Below, one piece after another: positions 50,640 to 60,771 of a stretch of DNA of 64,000 bases. The notes beneath the pieces are model-generated. The model had not been told where the DNA came from and did no database searches. It was given only the letters and a program-made list of their open reading frames with translations. The stretch is from Blautia sp. AF19-10LB (GTDB lineage Bacteria; Bacillota; Clostridia; Lachnospirales; Lachnospiraceae). The stretch covers positions 1-64,000 of the forward strand of contig NZ_QTWS01000014.1 of assembly GCF_003461245.1 (NCBI RefSeq). The letters are read 5' to 3'. Positions within the stretch are counted from its first letter, which is position 1; every line of letters starts with the position of its first letter. Position numbers and translations under genes: made by a program.

Positions 50640-51941
50640 TTATTTTCCGATTCCCTTAAGGATAGCGGTCTTGATCTCGCCTACCAGATACAGGGAACCT
50701 ACGCAAAACAGCAGTCCATCTTCGCCCTTGACCGCAAGTGCTTTCTTAAATGCCTCCTCCGCGTCATCACAGACTTCAGCGGAAGGACAGCCATTCTCAC
50801 GGAAGATCTCTGCCAGATGTTCTGCAGGTACTTTACGGTAACCGCCCACCTGGGTAACTACCACATGTTTGAACTGGATCTTGTCCAGGATCGTATGGAT
50901 CATATCTGTATAATCCTTGTCATCAACTGCCGAAAACAGCAGTGTAAGCGGATACTCCTTCTGAAAATGTGCCGCTGTTTCCACGAACTTGGCAACTCCA
51001 TCCTCATTATGCGCACCGTCTACGATCACGCCCGGCAGTACAGTTTCCATTCTTCCCTGCCAGCGTGTTTCAAGAAGTCCCTTCTTTACTGCATCCGCAG
51101 ATACCGGAATGACGTCCTTCAGCACTTCGATCGTTTTGAGGGCAAGAGAACTGTTCATCACCTGATAAACAGCAATAAACGGAATGGAAAATACTGTGTT
51201 ACCATAATACTCATTCTTAAATGAAAAATCAATGCCAGAGCGTGTATTTCGGATAATTTCTGTATCTTTCCTTGTCACTTCATAATATGGGCTGTTCAGT
51301 TCCTGTGCCTTTGCTCTGATCACTCCTGCTGCCTTTGGATCGTTTCCATCGTAGATCACAGGCACTCCCGGAACAATGATCCCGGCTTTTTCCCCTGCGA
51401 TGGCCTCGATCGTATTTCCCAGATACTGCATATGGTCAAAACTGATCGATGTGATCACACAGGCAACCGGATTTTCTACTGCTGTTGTTGCATCCAGCCT
51501 GCCGCCAAGTCCTGTCTCAAGCACTACATAATCCACCCCGGCATCTGCAAAGATCACCATTCCCATCAGGAACAGGAATTCAAAATATGTCGGATGATAG
51601 TTTCCTTCTTCTACCAGTTCATCTGCCAGTGCTTTGACCTTGCAGAATGCACGCAGGAATGTCTCATCATCGATATTTTTCTCATTGATCTGAAAACGCT
51701 CATTGATCACGACCAGATGCGGAGAAGTAAAGAGTCCGCAGGAATATCCTGCCTCTCTCAGAACAGACGTCAGGAATGCACAGGTACTTCCCTTGCCGTT
51801 TGTACCTGCCACATGGATCACGCGGAATTTATCCTGCGGATCACCAAGACGTTTCAGGCATTCCTTCGTATGCTCCATCTTATTCTTGGTCGTAAATTTC
51901 GGGGTTTCTTCAATATAAGCAACTGCCTCTTCGTAATTCAT
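50640..51941 (-). CDS. folC: Folylpolyglutamate synthase / dihydrofolate synthase
   Basis: 433 residues from ATG 51941 (MNYEEAVAYIEETPKFTTKN), with GGTGA about 8 nt upstream; a GTG five codons earlier is possible. FolC adds Glu to dihydropteroate and to folates. It is a Mur-ligase relative: P-loop VIHVAGTNGKGSTCAFL, FTSPHLVVINERFQIN, VLETGLGGRLDATTAVENPV, and the C-terminal GVIVDGAHNEDGVAKFVETA are diagnostic. It heads a minus-strand unit with two genes of unknown function. Confidence 0.96.
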   Translation of the reverse strand: MNYEEAVAYIEETPKFTTKNKMEHTKECLKRLGDPQDKFRVIHVAGTNGKGSTCAFLTSVLREAGYSCGLFTSPHLVVINERFQINEKNIDDETFLRAFCKVKALADELVEEGNYHPTYFEFLFLMGMVIFADAGVDYVVLETGLGGRLDATTAVENPVACVITSISFDHMQYLGNTIEAIAGEKAGIIVPGVPVIYDGNDPKAAGVIRAKAQELNSPYYEVTRKDTEIIRNTRSGIDFSFKNEYYGNTVFSIPFIAVYQVMNSSLALKTIEVLKDVIPVSADAVKKGLLETRWQGRMETVLPGVIVDGAHNEDGVAKFVETAAHFQKEYPLTLLFSAVDDKDYTDMIHTILDKIQFKHVVVTQVGGYRKVPAEHLAEIFRENGCPSAEVCDDAEEAFKKALAVKGEDGLLFCVGSLYLVGEIKTAILKGIGK

Positions 51942-52079
51942 AAAAAAATTCACCACTTTATCCTATAATGTATTCGCAGCAGCAAGGAGCCATACGCTCC
52001 TTAACTACTACGATATTCATTATATATGAGTGGTGAAAGATGTCCAGTACCAATCGTAATCTTTTATTCGGCAAAATCT

Positions 52080-54095
52080 TTAATTTTCTGCCGGAAGTTT
52101 CCATTTATTTTCGTTATACAACATATAAGCCGAGCGATCGTAACTCTTGCTCAGTGCTTTTCTGGTAGAACTGTTGCTTCGCTGAACAACAGAAACCCGG
52201 TCAAAATCATTGATCTCTGTTCCCGAGATCATCAGAGTGGTCGGATTTACATAGACTGTATCATACCATTCTCCGTTCAGTTTGACCTGACTGGATGGCG
52301 TGAAATTCGTTCCCCTGAGCCGGTAGGTATGATCCACTGTAGATATCTCTTCCATGGAATCCAGTGTCACATCATAAAGTCCCATCCGCATCTTGGTCCT
52401 CTGGAACGGGCTTTCTCCGTCATAGGAATATTTCTTGCCGTAAAGCACGTCATACTGAAGAGTCTCCAAATCCACCTGATAATTCCTTGTATTTCTTCTC
52501 GCCTGATGATAACGGAAGATCGTACCTTCGTGGATACCGGCACGGTCCATGACCTCTGCTGCCATCTGATAAGCTGCAAGGTTTTCATCTTTTTTCTCCA
52601 GACCGAAGTTATCCCACATAACGTACTGTGTCTGGAACAGATATTTGTTCTTGAGATCTTCCACAGTAAGTCCCATGGTCGGAAGATGATCGCCATACAT
52701 AACAAGGATCACATCCTCCGGATAATCTGCAAGCGCATCTGTAAGTTCCTTGACAAAGTTATCCATCTCATGGATCTCATTACAGTAGTATTCCCACTGA
52801 TTGTTCTGAGCCTCTGTCTCGGCTCCGGAAACTGTGATCTCCGGATCGTCGATCAGCTGTTCTTCTGGATAGGCTCCATGTCCCTGCGTGGAAATCGTAT
52901 AAATGTAATCCGATTCCTCCGTAGAATCCAGACATTTGATAATTTCATCCGTCAGAACTTCATCCTTGGTCCAGCCAAGCGGATTCTTGTCCTCTTCCTC
53001 CGACATGTATTCTGCAGAAGTGAAGGTATCAAATCCAAGATTCGGGAAAATGCTCCTTCTTCCATAGAAATTCGCCTCATTATTATGTACTGCATGAGTC
53101 GAATAGCCAAGATTCTTGAGCACATACGGTGCACTTTCGCAGGTGGTTTCCTTGAGAATGCTCTTGTATGGATACTCACCCGGTCCGAAATAATGAAGGC
53201 TCATACCGGTGATAGATTCAAATTCTGTATTGGCAGTTCCTGCTCCTACAGACGGAACCTTGTAATATCCCGAAGTGTATTCTTTCATGAGTTTACGGAA
53301 ATTCGGGATTGGATCCTCTGAGATGTTCAGATACTCTACCAGCGTCGGATCAAAGAAGGACTCAAGCTGTACAAAAATAATGTTCGGCTTGCTGTCCTCG
53401 TTTGTTGCCGGAAGATTGTCTTCTGTCTTTTCGATACGGGTGATCTCCTGCTCAGAGTAATCTCTCGGACAGCTGATCCCTGTATCAAAGATCGTTACTG
53501 CGAGGCAGTAAGGATATCCATAATCCTCATATGCAAACGCAATATTTCCAAAATAGTTGGACAGGACCCTCTTCTCAAGTGCAAGCTGTGTCGCTCCCGC
53601 AAAAAGAGCCGCTCCGACAACGACAAGGAGAAAGTCATAGCGGAACTTCACCTTACGTTTGTACTTCGGTGCCTTGATCAGAAGGATCAGAAGCAGCAGT
53701 GCAAAAAGTCCCAGAAGAATCAGTGCAAGCACTACGCCCCATGCCGGCAGATATTTATTCAGGACTGCCATTCCGTCTGTCAGAAGATGAAGATCCGGTC
53801 CGGTAAACGGAGTAACCCTGTTGGACAGGATCACTCCATTGATAATACCAAGCAACAGCCACAAGATCGAGATCAGAACTCGCCAGAAACATCTCCTGCG
53901 GAAAAGATACACGATCAGTGAAGTTGTAAAAATCAGTGCAGCATTGTATGCAAAGACAAGTGGTTTCGTGGTCATATATGTCCATGCTGCCGAAAAAGAA
54001 CGGCGGCTGATCATCTCGATCAGGAAATAGCCAAGTGCACTGCACAGTGCATGAAGCAGCAGGGAAATCCGGTTACACACTTTATACCATTTCAT
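52080..54095 (-). CDS. LTA synthase-family membrane phosphotransferase (sulfatase fold)
   Basis: 671 residues. About five N-terminal membrane segments (10-190) precede an extracytoplasmic alkaline-phosphatase-superfamily domain (about 235-560). The likely catalytic Thr is Thr287 in GTANTEF; the metal ligands include Glu245 (FVQLESFFDP) and Asp-His in YGDHLPT. This is the class of lipoteichoic acid synthases and phosphoglycerol transferases that use phosphatidylglycerol. The ~100 C-terminal residues (from about 575: YRLRGTNFTPSSQVKLNG) form an extra Ig/TIG-like beta domain not found in S. aureus LtaS. The substrate polymer cannot be told from sequence. It lies just downstream of valS, 15 nt away. 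Confidence 0.88.
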   Translation of the reverse strand: MKWYKVCNRISLLLHALCSALGYFLIEMISRRSFSAAWTYMTTKPLVFAYNAALIFTTSLIVYLFRRRCFWRVLISILWLLLGIINGVILSNRVTPFTGPDLHLLTDGMAVLNKYLPAWGVVLALILLGLFALLLLILLIKAPKYKRKVKFRYDFLLVVVGAALFAGATQLALEKRVLSNYFGNIAFAYEDYGYPYCLAVTIFDTGISCPRDYSEQEITRIEKTEDNLPATNEDSKPNIIFVQLESFFDPTLVEYLNISEDPIPNFRKLMKEYTSGYYKVPSVGAGTANTEFESITGMSLHYFGPGEYPYKSILKETTCESAPYVLKNLGYSTHAVHNNEANFYGRRSIFPNLGFDTFTSAEYMSEEEDKNPLGWTKDEVLTDEIIKCLDSTEESDYIYTISTQGHGAYPEEQLIDDPEITVSGAETEAQNNQWEYYCNEIHEMDNFVKELTDALADYPEDVILVMYGDHLPTMGLTVEDLKNKYLFQTQYVMWDNFGLEKKDENLAAYQMAAEVMDRAGIHEGTIFRYHQARRNTRNYQVDLETLQYDVLYGKKYSYDGESPFQRTKMRMGLYDVTLDSMEEISTVDHTYRLRGTNFTPSSQVKLNGEWYDTVYVNPTTLMISGTEINDFDRVSVVQRSNSSTRKALSKSYDRSAYMLYNENKWKLPAEN

Positions 54096-54110
54096 CTGAA
54101 TGCTCCTTTA

Positions 54111-56765
54111 TTATTTTTCCATCTGTTTCAGCTGTACGTTTACCTTTTCCATCATTTCTTCGTATTTCTGAAGTTTTTCTTTTTCTGCGTTTACTTTTGC
54201 TTCCGGTGCTTTGTTTACAAAGTTCGGATTGTTGAGCATACCCTGGCATCTTGCGATCTCTTTGGTGAGACGCTCCTGCTCTTTCTTGAGGCGTTCCATC
54301 TCTTTTTCTCTGTCAACAAGGTCTTCCAGAGGCATGTATACAACTGCATCAGATACAACAACGGATACTGCGTCCTCGCCGATTCCGTTCTTATTTTCCT
54401 GTACGTGGATCTCTTTTGCAAATGCGAGATTTACAAAGGATTTCTTGCAGGCTTCGTATCTTGTGCAGGTGTCTGTATCCTTACCTACGATGTAAAGATG
54501 TGTCTTGCGGTTCATCGGCACGTTCATTTCTGTACGTGTGTTACGGATTCCGCGGACAGCTTCCTTGAAGCTCTCTACTGCTTTTTCTGCTTCCGGGAAT
54601 ACCCATGCTTCCTGGAATGCCGGCCAGTCAGAGATCATGATGGACTCTTCTTCCGGAAGAAGTGTACAGTAGATTTCTTCTGTGATGAACGGCATGTATG
54701 GATGAAGCAGTTTCAGTCCTTCTGTCAGGGCTGTACGCAGTGTCCAGAGTGCATCGTTGGCTGCCTTCGGATTCTCGTCTGCTTTCCAGAGACGTACCTT
54801 GGCCATCTCGATGTACCAGTCACAGAGCTCATCCCACAGGAAATCATAAACCTTCTGTACGGCGATTCCAAGTTCATATTTATCCATGTTGTCTGTTACG
54901 TCACGGATCACGGTGTTGAGTTTGGAAAGAATCCATTTATCCTCGAAGCAGAGCTCATTAAGGTCTGCTGGTTCGGTGACTGTCTTGCCTTCCAGGTTCA
55001 TCATGATGAAACGTGATGCGTTCCAGATCTTGTTTGCAAAGTTACGGCTGGACTCTACACGCTCCCAGTAGAAACGCATGTCGTTTCCAGGTGCATTACC
55101 TGTGATCAGAGTCAGACGAAGTGCATCTGCGCCGTATTTGTCGATAACTTCAAGAGGATCGATACCGTTTCCGAGGGATTTACTCATCTTGCGTCCCTGA
55201 GAGTCACGTACCAGACCATGGATCAGTACATGATGGAACGGAACTTCTCCTGTCTGCTCCAGTGCGGAGAATACCATACGAATAACCCAGAAGAAGATGA
55301 TATCATATCCTGTTACCAGTACATCTGTCGGATAGAAGTATTCCAGTTCCGGTGTCTTGTCCGGCCATCCAAGTGTGGAGAACGGCCACAGAGCGGAGCT
55401 GAACCATGTATCCAGAGTGTCCTCATCCTGATGGAGATGTGTGCAGCCGCATTTCGGGCATTTCTCCGGCATTTCTCTTGCAACGACTACTTCACCGCAC
55501 TCATCGCAGTAGTAAGCCGGGATCCTGTGGCCCCACCAGAGCTGACGGGAAATACACCAGTCACGGATGTTCTCCAGCCAGTGCAGATATGTCTTTCCGA
55601 AGCTTGCCGGAACAAATTCCAGTTCGCCTGGTTTCAGCGCGTCCATAGCTGCTTTTGCCATTTTATCCATGCGGACGAACCACTGTGGTTTGATCATTGG
55701 CTCTACGGTTGTGCCGCAGCGGTCATGTGTACCAACGCTGTGGTTGTGCGGAACAACTTTGACCAGAAGTCCCTGTGCATCGAGGTCTGCCACCATTGCC
55801 TTACGTGCTTCGTAGCGGTCCATTCCTGCGTATTTGCCGCCAAGGGAATTGATAGTAGCGTCATCGTTCAGGATGTTGATTTCTTCGAGATTGTGGCGTT
55901 TGCCTACTTCGAAGTCGTTCGGGTCGTGTGCCGGTGTGATCTTAACGCAGCCTGTTCCGAATTCTTTGTCAACGTACTCATCTGCGATAACCGGGATCTC
56001 ACGGTCAGTCAGAGGCAGTTTCAGCATCTTGCCGATCAGATCCTTGTATCTCTCATCCTCCGGGTTTACTGCTACTGCGGTATCACCGAGCAGTGTTTCC
56101 GGACGTGTAGTTGCGATTTCTACGAATCTTCCTTCTTCACCTACGATCGGGTAGTTGATGTGCCAGAAAAATCCGTCCTGGTCCTCATGCTCAACTTCTG
56201 CATCAGAGATGGAAGTCTGGCATACCGGACACCAGTTGATGATCCTGGAGCCTTTGTAAATGTAACCTTTCTCATAGAGACGGATGAAAACTTCCTGTAC
56301 TGCCTTGGAGCATCCTTCGTCCATGGTGAAACGTTCTCTCTCCCAGTCAGCAGATGCACCGAGCTTCTTGAGCTGGTTGATGATCTTTCCGCCGTACTCT
56401 TCTTTCCATGCCCATGCATGTTTGAGGAATTCTTCACGTCCGATGTCGTGTTTGTCGATTCCTTCTTTTTTCAGCTTGTCGATGACTTTGACCTCTGTTG
56501 CGATTGCTGCATGGTCAGTTCCCGGCTGCCAGAGTGCCTCGTATCCCTGCATTCTCTTGAAACGGATCAGGATGTCCTGCATGGTTTCATCGAGTGCATG
56601 TCCCATATGAAGCTGACCGGTTACGTTCGGCGGCGGCATAACGATGGTAAATGGTTTCTTGTCTGGATTTACTTTTGCGTGGAAGTATCCGTTGTCCATC
56701 CATTTCTGATAGAGACGTTCTTCCAGCCCTTTCGGGTCATAAGTCTTTGCAAGTTCTTTGCTCAT
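54111..56765 (-). CDS. valS: Valyl-tRNA synthetase
   Basis: 884 residues, MSKELAKTYDPKGLEERLYQ, with AGGAGG upstream. Class I enzyme that charges tRNA-Val and edits Thr. HIGH motif region PPPNVTGQLHMGHALDET (about 45-60), KMSKS in GRKMSKSLGNGIDPLE (about 525), zinc-like CDECG and CPKCG insert, and the C-terminal coiled coil (about 815-884) are present. It has its own strong promoter with an intrinsic terminator between promoter and start codon, but no T-box fits in the short leader. Confidence 0.97.
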   Translation of the reverse strand: MSKELAKTYDPKGLEERLYQKWMDNGYFHAKVNPDKKPFTIVMPPPNVTGQLHMGHALDETMQDILIRFKRMQGYEALWQPGTDHAAIATEVKVIDKLKKEGIDKHDIGREEFLKHAWAWKEEYGGKIINQLKKLGASADWERERFTMDEGCSKAVQEVFIRLYEKGYIYKGSRIINWCPVCQTSISDAEVEHEDQDGFFWHINYPIVGEEGRFVEIATTRPETLLGDTAVAVNPEDERYKDLIGKMLKLPLTDREIPVIADEYVDKEFGTGCVKITPAHDPNDFEVGKRHNLEEINILNDDATINSLGGKYAGMDRYEARKAMVADLDAQGLLVKVVPHNHSVGTHDRCGTTVEPMIKPQWFVRMDKMAKAAMDALKPGELEFVPASFGKTYLHWLENIRDWCISRQLWWGHRIPAYYCDECGEVVVAREMPEKCPKCGCTHLHQDEDTLDTWFSSALWPFSTLGWPDKTPELEYFYPTDVLVTGYDIIFFWVIRMVFSALEQTGEVPFHHVLIHGLVRDSQGRKMSKSLGNGIDPLEVIDKYGADALRLTLITGNAPGNDMRFYWERVESSRNFANKIWNASRFIMMNLEGKTVTEPADLNELCFEDKWILSKLNTVIRDVTDNMDKYELGIAVQKVYDFLWDELCDWYIEMAKVRLWKADENPKAANDALWTLRTALTEGLKLLHPYMPFITEEIYCTLLPEEESIMISDWPAFQEAWVFPEAEKAVESFKEAVRGIRNTRTEMNVPMNRKTHLYIVGKDTDTCTRYEACKKSFVNLAFAKEIHVQENKNGIGEDAVSVVVSDAVVYMPLEDLVDREKEMERLKKEQERLTKEIARCQGMLNNPNFVNKAPEAKVNAEKEKLQKYEEMMEKVNVQLKQMEK

Positions 56766-56801
56766 AATGTCCTCCTATTATATAGGCTAATTCCTTTATT
56801 G

Positions 56802-56836
56802 AAAAAACAGCCCCTCACACTGCTTGTGTGAAGGGC
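56802..56836 (-). terminator. Intrinsic terminator inside the valS leader
   Basis: On the minus strand GCCCTTCACAC/GTGTGAGGGGC pair over 11 bp with a 5-nt loop, followed by TG and six T. It lies between the promoter (56860-56888) and the valS start (56765), so transcripts from that promoter meet it after only about 50 nt. Just upstream GGCAA/TTGCC can form a small competing helix. Either an attenuator or the end of a short RNA. Confidence 0.85.
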
Positions 56837-56859
56837 AATGTTTGCCTAACTCTGAAACT

Positions 56860-56888
56860 ACTATAATTGCATTTTTCGACCTTGTCAA
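56860..56888 (-). promoter_or_regulatory. Near-consensus promoter upstream of valS
   Basis: On the minus strand TTGACA, 17 bp, TATAGT. It lies in the spacer after the ABC permease gene. Confidence 0.9.
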
Positions 56889-56928
56889 GAAGGATTGATG
56901 AAAAATCACATATATTCCAGAATTTTTA

Positions 56929-59900
56929 TTATTCGACAGATTTCAGTGATTCTACCATGTCGATCTTCTTGAGTTTTCTGTGCATAAAGATGTTTACGAT
57001 GATCGAGAAAATACAGGTGATCACCGCACAGTATACGAAGCTTATCGGCCGGATGTTCCTTCCGAACATGACTGCGTCAACCTCTACGGTCACGATGATA
57101 TAGCGGTGCAGAAGGATTCCAAAAACAGCACCGAAAAGAATTCCTGCTATAGTCAGGATGATATTTTCCCTCAACACATACTGTGAAACTTCCCCGTCAA
57201 AAAATCCCAGCACTTTGAGTGTCGCCAGCTCTCTCTGGCGTTCCGTGATGTTGATATTATTCAGATTATAAAGTACAACAAACGCCAGCATTCCGGCCGA
57301 TACGATCAGCACAATGATGACGATCCCCAGTGTACTGAGCATACGGTTTACCATATCCATGGTACTGGCCGTATAGCTGATACTCAAGACTGCCGGAGAT
57401 TCCATGATCTTCTGTCCGATCGACTCTGTCTGATCCTTGTATTCATCTCTGACAGCAAAAACAATATCTGCATAATCCGGATCTTCACCAAAGGTTTCCT
57501 TATAAACATTCGGCGTCATATAAACATAATGTCCGGCATAATTCTCTGTGATGACAGCGATTTTCACCTGATATTCCCTGTCGTCTTTTTTGACTGTCAG
57601 TTCGTCTCCCACTTTGAGGTCCAGAAGACCGGCTGTTTTTTCACTGACTGCCGCACCTGCGTCTGTCAGCTCATATTCTTCCTTTGTTTTGCGGTTTCTG
57701 AGCGTAACATCCTTTTTAAAGTTATCCAGATTTTCCGGAACATAAACATATACGCTTAAATTTGACTTGCCATTTGGTGCTGTGAGTTTGGAAAGCTGGA
57801 TCTTCGTGTAGTGCTCCAGTTTTTCATTCTTATCCAGTTCCTCTGTGAGTGCTTTCTTTTCCTGCTCCGTCGCATCGTCATCGGAGATAATCGTGCCGTC
57901 ATAATGCTGGATATTTGCATACTGGAGATTAACGACATCCGAAACAGAATCCTGGATTCCATAACCTACCAGCATCAGTGCCATACTTCCCGCGATGCCG
58001 AAGATCGTCATAAACAGTCGTTTCTTGTAGCGGAAAAGATTTCGAAGCGATGATTTCCATGTAAAGTTCAGATGTTTCCACAAAAACGGAATCCGCTCCA
58101 GAAGGATCCGCTTGCCCTCCTTCGGTGCCGGCGGGCGCATCAGGGATGCCGGGGTCTCTACCAGTGCCTGACGACAGGAAAGGATCGTTGCCCCTACGGT
58201 ACATACAAGTGCCGCAACAGAAGCTGTCAGTGCATATTTCCACTCATAATGGATCTGCAGGCTGTTGGAAACATTGTGATACATCATCCCATATGCCTTA
58301 ATGATTATATATGGAAGAATTTTTTCGCCGATGAGGATCCCTGTCACGCTTCCTCCTGCTGTTGCAAGAAATGCGTAACTTAAATACTTGGAAGCAATAT
58401 CGAGTTTCTTATAGCCAAGCGCCTTCATCGTTCCGATCTGTGTTCGCTGTTCTTCGACCATTCGTGTCATGGTCGTAAGGCTGATGAGTGCTGCAACCAG
58501 GAAAAAGATCACAGGGAATACCTGACCGATATTTTTGATACGGTCTGCATTGTCTCCGTAATCGGAATATTCCGGAAGGTCATTGCGGTCTGTGATGATC
58601 CATTCCGGTTCTTTGAGGTCGTTCAGTTCTTCTTTCGCATCGCTGATCTTCTGCTCACCGTCGCGGATCTCATCTTCCGCTTCTTTCCTGCCATCCTCGT
58701 ATTCTTTCTTTCCGTCCTTTAATTCTTTCTCGGCATCGGCAAGTTTCTGTTCGGAATCTTTAAGTTTCTGTTCGTTTTCTGCGATTTCTTTCTCGCCGTC
58801 TGCAAGCTTCTTCTCATTGACCGCGATCTCTGCCTCTCCAGAAGAAAGCTTCGCTTCATTAGCCTCGATCTCCGCCTGGCCACTCTGCAATTTCTCGCGG
58901 TTTGCATCGATCTCTACCTGTCCACTCTGAAGCTGTGCGAGACTTGCATCAAGTTTCTCCTTACTCTCTGTTAAAGTCTGCTCATTAGCTGCAAGTTCTT
59001 TTTCCCCGGAAGAAAGTTTGGCCTCCTGGCTGTCAAGCTGTGCCCGATTCTGATCGATTGTCTTCTGACCGGCATTCAGATTTTGCATAGTCGCTACCAG
59101 CTCTGTTTTCTTTGCCTGCGCCTGACTGAGTCCTCCCTGGGCTGCGCTTAAGTTATTCTGAAGTTCTGCTTTCTGATTTACAGCCTGCTGACAGGCATCC
59201 AATGCCGACTGAGCCTGACTGAAAGTTCCGTTCGCTGTTTCCAGCTGTCCCTGTGCCTCGCCAAGAGCCTGTTCATATCCTGCCAGTTCTTCCTCAGAAA
59301 GTTCTCCTGCCTCAACCTGCTGCTTTGCCGCATCATAAGCTGCCTGTGCGCTGTTTACAGCTTCCTGTGCTGCCTGCACTGCACCACTTGTCTGATCGTA
59401 TGCCTGCTGTGCCGCGGCAAGCTGATCTTCTACACCGGAGAGCTGCTCCAGTCCTGCCTGGATCTGTGCGATCTGGCTTTCCAGCTGTGTGATCTGTGCA
59501 TCCACCGCTGTCTGACCATCCTTTACCTGCGCGATTCCTGCCGTCAGCTCCTTCTGTTTCTGTTCAAGCTTGGTACGTCCGGCTGCGATCTGTTTCTTTC
59601 CGGATTCTATCTGCTGTTTTGCTTTGTCGAATTTCGCTTTGCCTGCATCATACTTTTTCTTTCCTGCATTATACTGCGCCCATCCGTCATCCAGCTTTGC
59701 CTGTGCCGCAGATAACTGGGACTGACCATCAGAAAGCTGGGCTTTCGCCGAAGCAAGCTGTTCCCGTCCGTCGGCGAGCTGCGTTTTGGCATCTGCGAGC
59801 TGCTTCCTGCCGTCGGTAATTTCTTTCTTTGCATCTTCGAGCTGTTTCTTGCCATCCTCGTACTGTTTTCTGCCATCGGCAAGTTCTTTCTCTCCGTCAT

Positions 59901-60771
59901 CGAGTTTTTTCTTTGCATCAGCAAGCTTCTCGTCGGCCTCTTTTTTGCCATCGGCAAGTTCCTGCTCTGCATCAGAGATCTTGTCCTGTGCCTCGGAAAC
60001 GATCTCGTCGTAACGGATCTGGCAGCGTTCCTCCTGGATCTCCTCAACTTTATCCTGAAGTTTCTCGATCAGGTTATCGTAGGCATCTGTATAGCTGAGC
60101 ACCTGATCGGTTCCATGTGCCCGGATATAGATCTGTGTAAAGATCTCCTGGTCAAAATCCTCCGGCATCACATAGGCAAATCCATTCACCTCACCGGAAC
60201 CGACTGTCGTATTTCCTCTGTTGAACGAAATGTACAGCGGGCTTTTGCCAAGTCCGACTACCGTATAGGTTTCTGTCAACAGAAGCTTACTGTCCCCGTC
60301 CTGGCGCATATTGATCGTGCTGCCGATCTCATATCCCTGATTCGCGGCAAACGTCGAGTCCAGAAAGCACTCGCCGCTTTTTTCCGGAAGACGGCCTTCT
60401 GTTACGGTAAGCTGATTGACCTTCTGATTCATAGATTCGATATGAAGAACTTTCTGTTTCTCATTCTCTCCACAAATGGCATCCGTCGAATATGCACCTT
60501 CCGCACTCTCCACACCATCGATCGACTGGATCGCTTTTACATCATCTTCGGTAAGCCCCAGAGTTGCCATGACCTTGAGATCCATGAGGCTGGCTTCGAT
60601 ATAATAAGCATCTCCCGAAAGACGCATATCCGGCGACGCTGCCTGAATACCGGAAAAGAAAGCAACACCCAGTGCCACGATACAGAAGATGGAAATAAAA
60701 CGTGCCCTGCTCTTTCGGATCTCCTGCCAGAAATCTTTGTGTAATGCTTTTTTTCTGCGTTTTCCTACCAT
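56929..60771 (-). CDS. FtsX-like ABC transporter permease with giant extracytoplasmic coiled coil
   Basis: 1280 residues. TM1 (about 26-44) leads to a MacB-like extracytoplasmic domain, then an unusually long coiled coil (about 250-725) built of repeats such as ELADGKK, QLADAKT, LASGEKE and a Gln/Ala-rich middle. Three more membrane segments (about 745-900, IFFLVAALISLTTMTRM), a second extracytoplasmic domain and a C-terminal four-helix FtsX set (1150-1275) follow. FtsX-type permeases do not usually move small molecules through the membrane; they transmit ATPase movement to outside factors, or export lipids and peptides. The coil could reach far into the wall. It overlaps the ATPase gene by 7 nt. 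The substrate is unknown. Confidence 0.9.
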   Translation of the reverse strand: MVGKRRKKALHKDFWQEIRKSRARFISIFCIVALGVAFFSGIQAASPDMRLSGDAYYIEASLMDLKVMATLGLTEDDVKAIQSIDGVESAEGAYSTDAICGENEKQKVLHIESMNQKVNQLTVTEGRLPEKSGECFLDSTFAANQGYEIGSTINMRQDGDSKLLLTETYTVVGLGKSPLYISFNRGNTTVGSGEVNGFAYVMPEDFDQEIFTQIYIRAHGTDQVLSYTDAYDNLIEKLQDKVEEIQEERCQIRYDEIVSEAQDKISDAEQELADGKKEADEKLADAKKKLDDGEKELADGRKQYEDGKKQLEDAKKEITDGRKQLADAKTQLADGREQLASAKAQLSDGQSQLSAAQAKLDDGWAQYNAGKKKYDAGKAKFDKAKQQIESGKKQIAAGRTKLEQKQKELTAGIAQVKDGQTAVDAQITQLESQIAQIQAGLEQLSGVEDQLAAAQQAYDQTSGAVQAAQEAVNSAQAAYDAAKQQVEAGELSEEELAGYEQALGEAQGQLETANGTFSQAQSALDACQQAVNQKAELQNNLSAAQGGLSQAQAKKTELVATMQNLNAGQKTIDQNRAQLDSQEAKLSSGEKELAANEQTLTESKEKLDASLAQLQSGQVEIDANREKLQSGQAEIEANEAKLSSGEAEIAVNEKKLADGEKEIAENEQKLKDSEQKLADAEKELKDGKKEYEDGRKEAEDEIRDGEQKISDAKEELNDLKEPEWIITDRNDLPEYSDYGDNADRIKNIGQVFPVIFFLVAALISLTTMTRMVEEQRTQIGTMKALGYKKLDIASKYLSYAFLATAGGSVTGILIGEKILPYIIIKAYGMMYHNVSNSLQIHYEWKYALTASVAALVCTVGATILSCRQALVETPASLMRPPAPKEGKRILLERIPFLWKHLNFTWKSSLRNLFRYKKRLFMTIFGIAGSMALMLVGYGIQDSVSDVVNLQYANIQHYDGTIISDDDATEQEKKALTEELDKNEKLEHYTKIQLSKLTAPNGKSNLSVYVYVPENLDNFKKDVTLRNRKTKEEYELTDAGAAVSEKTAGLLDLKVGDELTVKKDDREYQVKIAVITENYAGHYVYMTPNVYKETFGEDPDYADIVFAVRDEYKDQTESIGQKIMESPAVLSISYTASTMDMVNRMLSTLGIVIIVLIVSAGMLAFVVLYNLNNINITERQRELATLKVLGFFDGEVSQYVLRENIILTIAGILFGAVFGILLHRYIIVTVEVDAVMFGRNIRPISFVYCAVITCIFSIIVNIFMHRKLKKIDMVESLKSVE

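Noticed and set aside
55218..56831. 537-codon plus-strand frame opposite valS
   Set aside because: Long antisense shadow of a highly biased gene; no homology-like pattern and Cys/Phe/Val-rich composition typical of reverse frames.
56766..56888. T-box leader before valS
   Set aside because: The whole leader is below 100 nt and lacks room for specifier and antiterminator domains.
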